Assembly (NCBI GenBank): GCA_051881655.1
Contig: JBJEQH010000003.1
Span: forward strand, 1 to 23,098
Origin: Heritagella sp051881655
Lineage (GTDB): Bacteria > Bacillota > Clostridia > Oscillospirales > Acutalibacteraceae
DNA: 23,098 nucleotides
Direction of reading: 5' to 3'
In this document: positions 6,857 through 14,828 of the stretch, in pieces
How the letters are laid out: each line of letters opens with the position of its first letter
How positions within the stretch are numbered: position 1 is the stretch's first letter
Notes under the pieces: model-generated
Database searches by the model: none
Told to the model about the DNA's origin: nothing
What the model saw: the letters and a program-made list of their open reading frames with translations, nothing else
Translations under genes and position numbers: made by a program

Positions 6857-9081
6857 GGCAGAAAACCTCCTCCATAGGCCTGCCCCAGAGCGATGCCGCC
6901 ATCCCCCGGGGGAACCTGTTCATTGCGATATACGGTAAAGCCGTCCGTTTGCAGCAGGGATGTGCAGCCGGTCAGCAGAATGTGGTTGCAAAAGCAGCCG
7001 CCGGACAAGACAACGGTGCGGTTTCCGGTTTCCTGCCGCCACCGGCGGCACACCTCCCGCACTCCCCGGCACAGGGCCTGATGAAAACCGAGGGCCAGCC
7101 CGTCCGCTGAGGCGCCTTCTTTTTGGGCCTGCTCCATGGCGGGGAACAGGGCGCGGGTATCCAGCACCCACCTGTCCTCCTGCCGGATCAGCGGCAGCGG
7201 CAGCGGTACGGGGGCGGCGGCCCGGCGGGCCGCCTGCTCCAGCAAAACGGCGCACTCTCCCTCGTAATCATTCCGGTCGTGCAGCCCCAGCGCGGCGCAC
7301 ACCGCGTCAAACAGCCGCCCGGCTGAACTGCTTTTTACGGTATTCACTCCCCGGGAGAGCGCCGCTTCGGTAAGGGTGTTCCCCTCGCCCTCCAGCGGAA
7401 GCCCGCAGGCAAAGCGGTACCCCCACAGGGGCAGCCGGGCCTCCCGGGCAACGGCATCCCCGCCCGGCAGCAGGGGGGCATACAGGTGCCCGTAGCGGGA
7501 AAAATCCCCCGCCTCGCACTGCAAAAATTCCCCGCCCCACACCGTGCCGTCGGTTCCATAACCGGTGCCGTCGAAAATCACGCCCAGAACCGGGCCGGTC
7601 AGCCCGTGCTCGGCCATAACGGACAGAGCATGGGCGTGGTGGTGCTGAAAGAGCGTGACCGGTAGATTTCTCTCCCGATCCTCCCGGGCGGAGAGGTACA
7701 GGGGGTGCCGGTCGCTGCACACCCGCTGGGGCCGGATGGAGAACAGCGTTTCCATCCGGACAAGAGCAGCCCGGCGGGCCTGCAAGCAGCCGTCCTCCTG
7801 CAGATCCCCCCTGGGCTGGCTGAGATATACCCGGTTTCCCTGGCACAGGGCGAATATGTGCTTCAGATCTCCGCCGGAGGCCAGCATGGGCGGCAGTTCC
7901 CGGGGAACGGAAACGGGGTCGGGCACATATCCCCGGGCCCGACGGATCATCAGAGGTCTCCCGTCCGGGACGGACAGCACGCTGTCATCCAGTGGGGTCA
8001 GAATTTCCCGCTCGTGCCACAGAACGCCGCCCAACGGCGATTGGGAGGAGAGAAGGGCCAGCGCCTCCCCGTCCCGGATCACCATCGGCGCACCGGACCG
8101 GTTCAGACTGGTCAGAATCAGGGGCCCCAGTGTGCGGGTGAGCAGAATCTGCAGGGGATTGGAGGGGAGCATGGCCCCGATCCGGTCGCTCTCCGAGCAG
8201 ACCGAGGGGGCAAAATCCCGCTTTTTCCGGAGCAAAACGATCGGCCGGGGAGAAGAGAGAAGCAGGGCCTCCTCCTCCGGGGAGACCGCACAGAATGACT
8301 GCACACCGGAGATATCCGGAAATAAAACCGCAAAGGGCTTTTTCTCCCGGTGTTTCAGGGCGCGCAGGGTCCGGGCGGTTTCCTCCCGATCCGGCCGGGC
8401 CGCCAGGTGGTAGCCGCCGATGTCCTTTATCGCCAGGATTTTCCCGTTCCGCAGCAGGCGGCAGGCTTCCTCCAGCGCCGCCTCCCGCTCTTTTCTCTCT
8501 CCGCCCGGCAGGCTGAGGATCAGCTGGGGGCCGCAGTGGGGGCAGGCGATGGTCTGCGCATGGCGGCGCCGGTTCCCCTTTTGGGTGTATTCCTCCCGGC
8601 AGTCCGGGCACAGGGGAAAACGGTCCATGGTGGTCGTCTCCCGGTCATAGGGCAGCGCCCGCTGGATGCTGTACCGGGGTCCGCAGGCAACGCAGCTGAG
8701 AAACGGGTACCGGTACCGGCGGTTTTGCGGGTTCAGCAACTCCCGTTCACAGGCTTCGCAGGTGGGCAGATCCGGGGTCAGCCGGGGAAGAAGGGGTGTT
8801 TCCTCTTCACTGGGGAGAATGGTGAACGAAGAAAATGGGGTAAAGGAGAGTTCCTTTACCCCAATGGTATCCACCCGGGCGCCCGGGCAGGCGGCCAACT
8901 GCTTTTCCAGCTGCTGCAGGGTTCCCTCCTCCCCGGTGACGGTAAGGGAGACCACCCCGCCCCGGTTGCAGATGGTGCCGGTAATTCCCAGCCTCTCGGC
9001 GCACTCGGCCGCATAAGGGCGGAATCCCACCCCCTGCACCAGTCCGGTAAGGGTATAGCGGCGGGTAACCCGGCCCATCAT
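6847..9081 (-). CDS. hypF: Carbamoyltransferase HypF
   Basis: About 744 residues, normal for HypF. It converts carbamoyl phosphate to a carbamoyl adenylate and transfers it to the C-terminal Cys of HypE. Domains in order: an acylphosphatase-like domain (VQGVGFRPYA near residue 15), two zinc-finger units (CEACERE ... CVACGP and CPDCREE ... CPHCGP, about 100-195), a YrdC-like domain (about 205-390) and a Kae1/TobZ-like C-terminal domain with HHHAHALSVM, FDGTGYGTDG and the SGGCFCN motif. I chose the ATG at 9081, which makes an ATGA overlap with the echF stop; the next codon is also ATG (9078). No Shine-Dalgarno is visible, so translation is probably coupled to echF. Confidence 0.95.
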   Translation of the reverse strand: MMGRVTRRYTLTGLVQGVGFRPYAAECAERLGITGTICNRGGVVSLTVTGEEGTLQQLEKQLAACPGARVDTIGVKELSFTPFSSFTILPSEEETPLLPRLTPDLPTCEACERELLNPQNRRYRYPFLSCVACGPRYSIQRALPYDRETTTMDRFPLCPDCREEYTQKGNRRRHAQTIACPHCGPQLILSLPGGERKEREAALEEACRLLRNGKILAIKDIGGYHLAARPDREETARTLRALKHREKKPFAVLFPDISGVQSFCAVSPEEEALLLSSPRPIVLLRKKRDFAPSVCSESDRIGAMLPSNPLQILLTRTLGPLILTSLNRSGAPMVIRDGEALALLSSQSPLGGVLWHEREILTPLDDSVLSVPDGRPLMIRRARGYVPDPVSVPRELPPMLASGGDLKHIFALCQGNRVYLSQPRGDLQEDGCLQARRAALVRMETLFSIRPQRVCSDRHPLYLSAREDRERNLPVTLFQHHHAHALSVMAEHGLTGPVLGVIFDGTGYGTDGTVWGGEFLQCEAGDFSRYGHLYAPLLPGGDAVAREARLPLWGYRFACGLPLEGEGNTLTEAALSRGVNTVKSSSAGRLFDAVCAALGLHDRNDYEGECAVLLEQAARRAAAPVPLPLPLIRQEDRWVLDTRALFPAMEQAQKEGASADGLALGFHQALCRGVREVCRRWRQETGNRTVVLSGGCFCNHILLTGCTSLLQTDGFTVYRNEQVPPGDGGIALGQAYGGGFLPCV

Positions 9082-9824
9082 GGCTCGGTGGGGAGCATGT
9101 GGATGCATCCCTTGGGACAGTGGGCCTCACAGGCGCCGCAGCTGACGCATTCGCCGGCGTTCAGCGTCCAGGTTTTGGCGGCGCGGTCCACCGTAATGGC
9201 AGAGGCCGGGCACTTCTTGGCGCACAGCGTGCAGAATACGCACTGGGACAGGTCGGCCTGCGGATGCTTGGGGCCGCCGGCCTCTTCGTGGATTTCCAGA
9301 GCATGGCGCGGGCAATTATTCACGCACAGGCTGCAGCGCAGGCACTTGTGGTGGTCGATCTCCCAGGTTTTGTTCGCACGGTCCACGGTGATCGCCTCGT
9401 TGGGACACTTTTTGGCGCACAGGGTGCAGTACACGCACTTGGACAGATCCACTGTCACATTGCCCATCTTCATCTCGATGGCCTCGGGCTTGTGGTAGAT
9501 ATCCAGCTTTTTCTCATGGCCGGGCACGGGATAGCCGGGCACGATTTTCAAGCACTTTTTGGGGCATTTTTCCACGCAGTAGCCGCACTGTACGCAGTCA
9601 AAACGGTGGATGCTCCAGGTGTGGGCATCCCGGTCCACATTGATTGCCCGGGGCGGGCAGCTGCGGGAGCACAGTCCGCACAGCAGGCAGGTCTCCATAT
9701 CCACTTCCACATGGCCGCGGGTACGGGCCGGGTACTCCTTCGGGGTATCGGGATAGGAGGTGGTCACCGGTTTGTGGAGCAGGTTGTGCAGCACGGTACC
9801 GGCAAACGGCATCAGTTTTGCCAT
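9078..9824 (-). CDS. echF: EchF-position polyferredoxin with six [4Fe-4S] binding motifs
   Basis: A 248-residue ferredoxin-like subunit at the echF position. The N-terminal ~40 residues resemble EchF/NuoI. Six CxxCxxCxxxCP motifs then follow: Cys46-56, 77-87, 130-140, 161-171, 195-205 and 226-236. They fall into three similar two-cluster units of about 55-60 residues, each carrying a VDR...TW segment between its two motifs. Canonical EchF has one such pair in ~120-130 residues, so this is a tandem triplication. It should be the electron entry from reduced ferredoxin to the EchC cluster, on the cytoplasmic face. GAGGGGG precedes the ATG; the gap from echE is 15 nt, and the stop overlaps hypF. 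The symbol is positional; the extended form may deserve its own name. Confidence 0.88.
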   Translation of the reverse strand: MAKLMPFAGTVLHNLLHKPVTTSYPDTPKEYPARTRGHVEVDMETCLLCGLCSRSCPPRAINVDRDAHTWSIHRFDCVQCGYCVEKCPKKCLKIVPGYPVPGHEKKLDIYHKPEAIEMKMGNVTVDLSKCVYCTLCAKKCPNEAITVDRANKTWEIDHHKCLRCSLCVNNCPRHALEIHEEAGGPKHPQADLSQCVFCTLCAKKCPASAITVDRAAKTWTLNAGECVSCGACEAHCPKGCIHMLPTEP

Positions 9825-9839
9825 GAATGTTTCCCCCTC

Positions 9840-10922
9840 TCAGCGCTCTGTGCAGCTGATGCACGGATCAATGGTCAGAATCAACAGCGGAACATCGGCC
9901 AGCTGGCTGCCCTTCAGGGTTTGCAGCATGGCCGGAATATTGGCAAAGGTGGGGGTGCGCACCCGCATACGGTCCAAAAACTTGGTGCCGTTGGCGCGCA
10001 CATAGTAAATGGCCTCGCCGCGGGGCTGCTCACAGCGCATAAAGAATTCGCCGTTGGGGTTGCCCTTCACCGGGGCCGCAAGCGGTCCCTCCGGGATTTT
10101 CCCGGCGGCTTGCCGGATCAGATCCATGGACTGAAACAGCTCGCCGATGCGCACCTGGCAGCGGGCATAGCTGTCGCCGATGTCGCTGGTAACGGGCTGT
10201 ACCTCCAGGTTTCCGTAAGCCGCATAATTCCCCGTGGTGCGCAAGTCATAGGCCACACCGCTGGCGCGCAGCATGGGGCCGACAGCCCCCAGGGAAATGG
10301 CGTCCTCTTTGGTTAAAAAGCCCACATCCCGCAGGCGGGTATTCACCGTGTAATCCGTTAAAAAGGTCTGGGTCAGCCGCCGCAGGTCCTTTTCCATATC
10401 CGACAGGCGGGAGAGGAAGTCCCGCATCATATCGGGGGGAATATCCTTTAATACGCCGCCGATGCGGTTTACCGAGAAAATGACCCGCCCGCCGGTGGAG
10501 ATTTCAAACATATCCAGGATTTTCTCGCGCATACGCCACGACTGCATGAACAGGCTCTCAAATCCGAATGCATCGGCCAGAAGCCCCAGCCACAGCAGAT
10601 GGCTGTGCAGCCGGCTCATTTCGCACCAGATGGTGCGCAGGTATTTGGCCCGCTCGGGGACGTCGATCTGCATGACGTGCTCAACCGCCTCGCAGTAGCC
10701 CATGCCGTGCATAAAGCTGCAGATTCCGCAGATCCGCTCGGCCACATAGACAAATTCCTGATAATCCTTCTTTTCCACCAGCCGTTCCAAACCGCGGTGC
10801 ACATAGCCGATGGAGGGGACGGCCTTTACCACGGTCTCATCCTCCAGTACCAGATCCAGATGGATGGGTTCAGGCAGGACGGGGTGCTGGGGGCCAAAGG
10901 GAACAATGCTCTGTTTTGCCAT
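9840..10922 (-). CDS. echE: Ech-type [NiFe] hydrogenase large (catalytic) subunit
   Basis: A 360-residue catalytic subunit of a group 4 membrane-bound [NiFe] hydrogenase, related to NuoD. Both metal motifs are intact: RICGIC (Cys65, Cys68) and the C-terminal DPCISC (Cys354, Cys357). The protein stops three residues after the last cysteine, at ...CTER, which is where the maturation protease normally cuts; there is no C-terminal extension. N-terminal FGPQHP and GYVHRGLE are typical of the NuoD/EchE superfamily. A start at 10928 would form an ATGA overlap with echD, but AAGGAGG is only 2 nt from it and 8 nt from the ATG at 10922, which I prefer. Confidence 0.95.
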   Translation of the reverse strand: MAKQSIVPFGPQHPVLPEPIHLDLVLEDETVVKAVPSIGYVHRGLERLVEKKDYQEFVYVAERICGICSFMHGMGYCEAVEHVMQIDVPERAKYLRTIWCEMSRLHSHLLWLGLLADAFGFESLFMQSWRMREKILDMFEISTGGRVIFSVNRIGGVLKDIPPDMMRDFLSRLSDMEKDLRRLTQTFLTDYTVNTRLRDVGFLTKEDAISLGAVGPMLRASGVAYDLRTTGNYAAYGNLEVQPVTSDIGDSYARCQVRIGELFQSMDLIRQAAGKIPEGPLAAPVKGNPNGEFFMRCEQPRGEAIYYVRANGTKFLDRMRVRTPTFANIPAMLQTLKGSQLADVPLLILTIDPCISCTER

Positions 10923-10924
10923 CC

Positions 10925-11317
10925 TCATTTCCTCCTTCCAAACGGGGTTTGGGTGTCAATGCGGTACAGCTTGTCCTGCATATCCGGTGCAATGTGCTGA
11001 ATCCGCACACCAAACAACTCGCGCATTTCATTTTCATACAAAAATGCGCAGTCGTAAACCTGGCTGATGCTGGGGATTTCCTCTTCCTGCGGCAGAACCA
11101 GACGGAAGGTGTGCAGTTCATATTCCCGGGCAAAGGAATAGCTCAATTCATAATAGACCCCGCCGTTTTCCGGCTGCTTCAGCGTGACCGCACAGATCTG
11201 GCACAGCCGCCAGCCGGCAATTCTCTTCTCGATCACCCGGGGCAGCAGCTCGACCGGGGGCAGCGTTTCAATCAGGCCGCCGGGGGCGGTCAGCGCATTC
11301 CTCTCATTTTCCGTCAT
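10925..11317 (-). CDS. echD: Ech hydrogenase 30 kDa-type subunit (NuoC-like)
   Basis: A 130-residue peripheral subunit related to the C-terminal part of complex I NuoC. The diagnostic part is about residues 85-120, with EMRELFGVRI, IAPDMQ and the KLYRID segment, equivalent to the conserved FGI...P.LR region. It has no cofactor and links the large and small subunits in the cytoplasmic arm. ATG at 11317 follows an AGAGGAG site by about 10 nt and begins 14 nt inside the end of echC. The upstream open frame beyond this start is just the reverse reading of echC. The stop TGA overlaps the first possible echE ATG. Confidence 0.9.
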   Translation of the reverse strand: MTENERNALTAPGGLIETLPPVELLPRVIEKRIAGWRLCQICAVTLKQPENGGVYYELSYSFAREYELHTFRLVLPQEEEIPSISQVYDCAFLYENEMRELFGVRIQHIAPDMQDKLYRIDTQTPFGRRK

Positions 11318-11768
11318 GATGGTGCTTCTCCTCTCTGTGCCGGCGCATGAATTCCTCATGTTTTTTCTGGAACAGCTCGACCGCCTGCACCACGCCGTCA
11401 ATAATGGATTCCGGCCGGGCGGCGCAACCCGGTACATAGATATCCACGGGGATGGTCGTATCCACCCCGCCCCGAATGTTGTAGCATTCTTTAAAAATCC
11501 CGCCGGTACAGGCGCAGGCACCCACAGCCACCACAACCTTGGGGGCGGGCATCTGGCTGTAAATCTGCTGGACTACCGCCTGATTCTGGCTGTTGATTCC
11601 GCCGGTAATCAGCAGAATATCCGCGTGCAGCGGGTTGCCGGTGTTCACGGCGCCGAAGCGCTCGATATCGTAAACCGGTGTCAAACAGGCCAGCACCTCA
11701 ATATCGCAGCCGTTGCAGCTGCTGCCGTCATAGTGCAGCAGCCAGGGGGAACGTTTCAGTTTTGCCAT
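11304..11768 (-). CDS. echC: Ech hydrogenase small subunit (NuoB-like, one [4Fe-4S])
   Basis: A 154-residue small subunit related to NuoB that carries the proximal [4Fe-4S] cluster passing electrons to the Ni-Fe site. Probable ligands are Cys18 and Cys21 (GSSCNGCD), Cys85 (GACACTGG) and Cys115 (VPGC); Cys87 is an additional cysteine in the third motif. An odd point is the charged, histidine-rich tail: residues 142-154 include His144 and His149-151, beyond the usual end of the fold. AAGGAGGAAAG stands well before the ATG. Its last 14 nt overlap echD. Confidence 0.95.
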   Translation of the reverse strand: MAKLKRSPWLLHYDGSSCNGCDIEVLACLTPVYDIERFGAVNTGNPLHADILLITGGINSQNQAVVQQIYSQMPAPKVVVAVGACACTGGIFKECYNIRGGVDTTIPVDIYVPGCAARPESIIDGVVQAVELFQKKHEEFMRRHREEKHHHDGK

Positions 11769-11789
11769 TTTTTCTTTCCTCCTTCCGGC

Positions 11790-12668
11790 TTACAGCAGGT
11801 GGATGACGAGATCCAGCACCAGCAGATTCAGGCCGCCGCACAGCAGGGTAACCAGCCAGGAAGAGGAAAAAACCTTGTCCCATTTCAGGCGGGCGGCGGT
11901 ATTGTCGATCAGAATTTCCACAAAATAGACAGCCAGCACTGCCAAAATAGCCAGCGGCCAGCTGAGCGGATTTTGATTGATAAAGAACAGCGCCAAAATC
12001 CCCAGCAGCATCACATTCTCGTACCACTCGGCGATTTCGGTCACGGCGTACAGCGAACCGACCATCTCGGTGGTCACACCGCGCACCATCTCCTGATGGG
12101 CGTGGTGACCGGTGGAGAGATCAAAGGGGGATTTGCGCATTTTAATGGTCAGAATAAACGAGAACCCCAGGAAAAAGCCCGGCAGATAGATAATGGGGCT
12201 CCAGGTATTCTGGGTGATTTCCGCTACCTGGAAGCTGCCGGTGGCCAGGTAAAAACCCACGCAGGTCAGTAGCACCATGGGTTCATAAGCCATCATCTGC
12301 AGCAGCTCCCGCTGGGAAGCCAGGGCGCCGAAGGGGGAATGGGTACTGCACGCGGCCAGCACCAGGAACATGGCGGCCGTTGTCAGGGCAAAGAAGCCCA
12401 TCAGCAGATCATATCCCGCAAAAATCAGGGCACCGGAAAAAACCACAAAAACCAGATAACTGACCACCATGAAGAACTGCGAGCGGTTTACGAGGAAAAT
12501 CTGTTTATTAAAGAGCTTTACGATATCATAGAACGGCTGGAAGACCGAAGGACCGCGGCGCCCCTGCATACGGGCGCTGATTTTCCGGTCCATTCCGTCC
12601 AGCAGGCCGCCCAAAAACGGTGCCAGCAGAATGTAGCCAACACAGCTGAGAACACGGGTGATATCCAT
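11790..12668 (-). CDS. echB: Ech hydrogenase membrane subunit (NuoH-like)
   Basis: A 292-residue integral membrane protein of the NuoH/HyfC family with about eight predicted TM helices. It anchors the hydrogenase module and forms the ion pathway next to the catalytic arm. The signature loop RMQGRRGPSVFQPFYD is at about residues 33-48, and the acidic loop KSPFDLSTGHHAHQEM, matching the NuoH quinone-site region, is near residues 175-190. The ATG at 12668 is 1 nt after the echA stop, with GGAGGT 10 nt upstream; a GTG four codons earlier abuts the ribosome site and is rejected. Confidence 0.93.
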   Translation of the reverse strand: MDITRVLSCVGYILLAPFLGGLLDGMDRKISARMQGRRGPSVFQPFYDIVKLFNKQIFLVNRSQFFMVVSYLVFVVFSGALIFAGYDLLMGFFALTTAAMFLVLAACSTHSPFGALASQRELLQMMAYEPMVLLTCVGFYLATGSFQVAEITQNTWSPIIYLPGFFLGFSFILTIKMRKSPFDLSTGHHAHQEMVRGVTTEMVGSLYAVTEIAEWYENVMLLGILALFFINQNPLSWPLAILAVLAVYFVEILIDNTAARLKWDKVFSSSWLVTLLCGGLNLLVLDLVIHLL

Positions 12669-12669
12669 C

Positions 12670-14568
12670 TTATACCGCACCTCCCACCAGAATGATACAC
12701 ATCATCACGGCCAGGCAGGCCGCACTGATGATGATACAGGGATGCAGCAGCCGCTTTTCCCCGAACAGGTCTGTCATGTACCAGTTGCTGATCTGCAGCT
12801 CCTTCTTCTCTCCCAGGGAATCGACAAAATGGTTGTTGTCACCGGCATTGGCCCCGCCCATGTACGAGATGACGTACCGGTGGCTGAGATTGCGGGTGAA
12901 CAGATAGCTGCAGGCAGGCAGCAGGAAAATGCAGCACAGCATGATAATCATCAACAGCATGTTGTCCGCCGACAATACCTGAACCGATACGCCGAACATC
13001 TCGGTCAGCATGGGGTCCACCACCCAGCCCGACAGAAGCGGGAAGGTGGCGCACAGCAGCACCATAAAGACGGCGTGTACGTACAGGGAAACCCACTCGT
13101 TGGGTTTAGTCACATCGTGTGCCATGCGTACCCGACTGATGGAGAGAATACGCCCCAGCCATTTGGTCCAGTAGAACATGGTGGTGGCACTGCCGAAGGC
13201 CAGCAGCAGCACCAGCAGGACGTTATCCGCATCCACAAAGGCCTTCAGGGCGGCCCATTTGGAGATCAGCATACCGAAGGGCGCCAGGAACATACCGGCA
13301 ATGCCGATGACCATAATCGATGCGAGCCGTGGCAGCCGGAGCATCAGCGCCTGCATATCCTCGATATTGCGGCTGCCCAGCGCGTTCTCCACGGCGCCCA
13401 CGTCCTGGAACAGCATGGATTTGCTGACGGCATGGAAAATCAGAAGGAAAATGGCCGCCCACACCGTTTCGTGCATCCCCACGCCCGCACAGGCAGTGAT
13501 CAGCCCCAGATTGGAGATGGTGGAGTAGGCCAGCACCTTTTTGCCGTCGCTCTGCGAAATAGCCAGCAGCGAAGCGGCGAAGAAGGTAAAGCCGCCGATC
13601 AGGGCGACCATTTGCCCGGTCAGCGTGTTATTCAGGGCAGGGGACAGGCGAAGCAACATGTACACACCGGCCTTGACCATGGTGGCGCTGTGCAGCAGAG
13701 CCGAGGTGGGGGTGGGAGCGACCATGGCGCCCAGCAGCCACTGAGAGAAGGGGAACTGGGCCGATTTGGTCAGCGCGGCAAAGGCCAGCAAGGCCACCGG
13801 TATGACGGCTCCCTGCGAGACGACTGCCTGTAGCGATACCGTGGAGAGCGACAGGGAGCTGTAAGTAATGGCCACGGCAAAACCCAGCCCCCCCAGCAGG
13901 TTCATCCACAAAGCGCGCAGCGAATTGTGAATGGCCTCTTCGGTCTGGGTGTATCCGATCAGCAGGAACGAGCAGATGGAGGTAATCTCCCAGAAAAAGT
14001 CGATCCAAAACAGGTTTTCCGACAATGCCAGCCCGAACATGGCCCCCAAAAATACGAACAGCATAGCAAAGAAAAAGGGCCGCCGGTCCCGGAATTCCTT
14101 GTGATGATGGTGGTATCCGCGCATGTAGCCCACGGCGTACAGGCAGATCAGCCCGCCGATCACCGCTACGATCAGACACATCAGAATGGACAGCCGATCA
14201 ATGCGGATGTGGGCCATCTCCGGCAGAGCGGGCCCAAACAGCTCGACCCAGGCCAGCAGCAGTGTCTGCATGACGCTGAGCAGCACGATCAGGTATTTGT
14301 GCCGGCGCCCGCACAGCGCCGCAACCAGCCCCATCAGGAAGAACTCGACCACCAGCATCAGGGAATCGACCAGATGGGTATTCACAAACAGCTCGATGGG
14401 GGTACAGCCGTTTTGAACCCAGAAAAACAGCACCAGGCCGGCCAACACCATAACCAGAACGCTGCCGGTGTACATGACGATATCCCGCACCTTTTGCTTA
14501 CGCAGAAAAACCAGTACGGCGGCGACCGCAAAGGGAAACAGAATTAAAAGGGGAATCAGAATTTCCAC
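12670..14568 (-). CDS. echA: Ech hydrogenase antiporter-like membrane subunit (NuoL/MrpA-like)
   Basis: A 632-residue polytopic membrane protein of the proton-antiporter family shared by complex I NuoL/M/N and Mrp; the predicted ion-pumping subunit. Hydrophobic segments are spread over the whole length. Key charged residues are visible: the Glu of TM5 in FFWEITSICSF, the Lys of TM7 in ALTKSAQFPFS, APTPTSALLHSATMVKAG, and a later Lys/His in FHAVSKSM. It is the first gene of the ech-hyp operon. The start is GTG (14568-14566), preceded by GAGGAGGG at good spacing. Length is close to other EchA proteins. Whether it moves protons or Na+ cannot be read from the sequence. Confidence 0.94.
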   Translation of the reverse strand: MEILIPLLILFPFAVAAVLVFLRKQKVRDIVMYTGSVLVMVLAGLVLFFWVQNGCTPIELFVNTHLVDSLMLVVEFFLMGLVAALCGRRHKYLIVLLSVMQTLLLAWVELFGPALPEMAHIRIDRLSILMCLIVAVIGGLICLYAVGYMRGYHHHHKEFRDRRPFFFAMLFVFLGAMFGLALSENLFWIDFFWEITSICSFLLIGYTQTEEAIHNSLRALWMNLLGGLGFAVAITYSSLSLSTVSLQAVVSQGAVIPVALLAFAALTKSAQFPFSQWLLGAMVAPTPTSALLHSATMVKAGVYMLLRLSPALNNTLTGQMVALIGGFTFFAASLLAISQSDGKKVLAYSTISNLGLITACAGVGMHETVWAAIFLLIFHAVSKSMLFQDVGAVENALGSRNIEDMQALMLRLPRLASIMVIGIAGMFLAPFGMLISKWAALKAFVDADNVLLVLLLAFGSATTMFYWTKWLGRILSISRVRMAHDVTKPNEWVSLYVHAVFMVLLCATFPLLSGWVVDPMLTEMFGVSVQVLSADNMLLMIIMLCCIFLLPACSYLFTRNLSHRYVISYMGGANAGDNNHFVDSLGEKKELQISNWYMTDLFGEKRLLHPCIIISAACLAVMMCIILVGGAV

Positions 14569-14642
14569 AGTATCCCTCCTCAGGATCCGGGTGGAGCCGC
14601 TTTTTTATGGGGAAAGGACGGCCCGCTTCGGAAAAAATCAGT

Positions 14643-14659
14643 GAGATTCGTGAAATCTC
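14643..14659. repeat. Inverted repeat in the ech leader
   Basis: A perfect dyad GAGATT (14643-14648), spacer CGTGA, AATCTC (14654-14659), about 75 nt before the echA start and just downstream of the candidate -10. It could be an operator or a small leader hairpin. No known consensus was recognised. Confidence 0.4.
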
Positions 14660-14692
14660 GAGAATGTAATCAATATTCCGAAATTTCATATT

Positions 14693-14701
14693 ATTCTACC
14701 A
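14693..14701 (-). promoter_or_regulatory. Possible extended -10 promoter of the ech-hyp operon
   Basis: The minus strand reads TGG-TAGAAT, an extended -10 without a convincing -35 (ATATAC at 17 bp). It would start transcription near 14686 and give a leader of about 118 nt. It is the best candidate in the region, but weak by eye. Confidence 0.33.
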
Positions 14702-14759
14702 CAGAATTTGGATCCGTATATTTCGAAAAAAGAAAAATAACAAAAAAGCAAGGCGAAAG

Positions 14760-14797
14760 AAAAGCACTTCTGACCGTTTTGTGCCAAAAGTGCTTTT
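14760..14797. terminator. Terminator after etfA
   Basis: Ten-base perfect arms AAAAGCACTT (14760-14769) and AAGTGCTTTT (14788-14797) around an 18-base loop. Read on the minus strand, the hairpin follows the etfA stop by about 30 nt and leads into TTTTCTTTC. The long loop and modest GC make termination possibly incomplete, so some etf transcripts may run into ech. Confidence 0.6.
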
Positions 14798-14828
14798 TAC
14801 AAAATACACCCAAAAGAGAAAAACAGAT

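Larger units (their letters stand above)
14569..14828. other. Intergenic leader between the etf operon and the ech operon
   Basis: 260 nt without a credible gene. From right to left it holds the etf-operon terminator hairpin (14760-14797), an A/T-rich tract, a possible ech promoter (14693-14701), a dyad GAGATT-N5-AATCTC (14643-14659), and a GC-rich leader ending in the echA ribosome site. I found no riboswitch fold that I recognise. Confidence 0.6.

Noticed and set aside
9078..9824. Reading the six-cluster protein as a stand-alone electron-transport polyferredoxin
   Set aside because: It sits exactly at the echF position, starts like EchF and overlaps hypF within one operon, so a hydrogenase subunit is the simpler reading.
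4614..14568. A complex I or formate hydrogenlyase operon instead of Ech
   Set aside because: NuoE/F/G, a formate dehydrogenase and extra antiporter subunits (NuoM/N/K/J) are absent. The large subunit keeps both CxxC Ni-binding motifs, which complex I lacks, and hyp genes follow directly.
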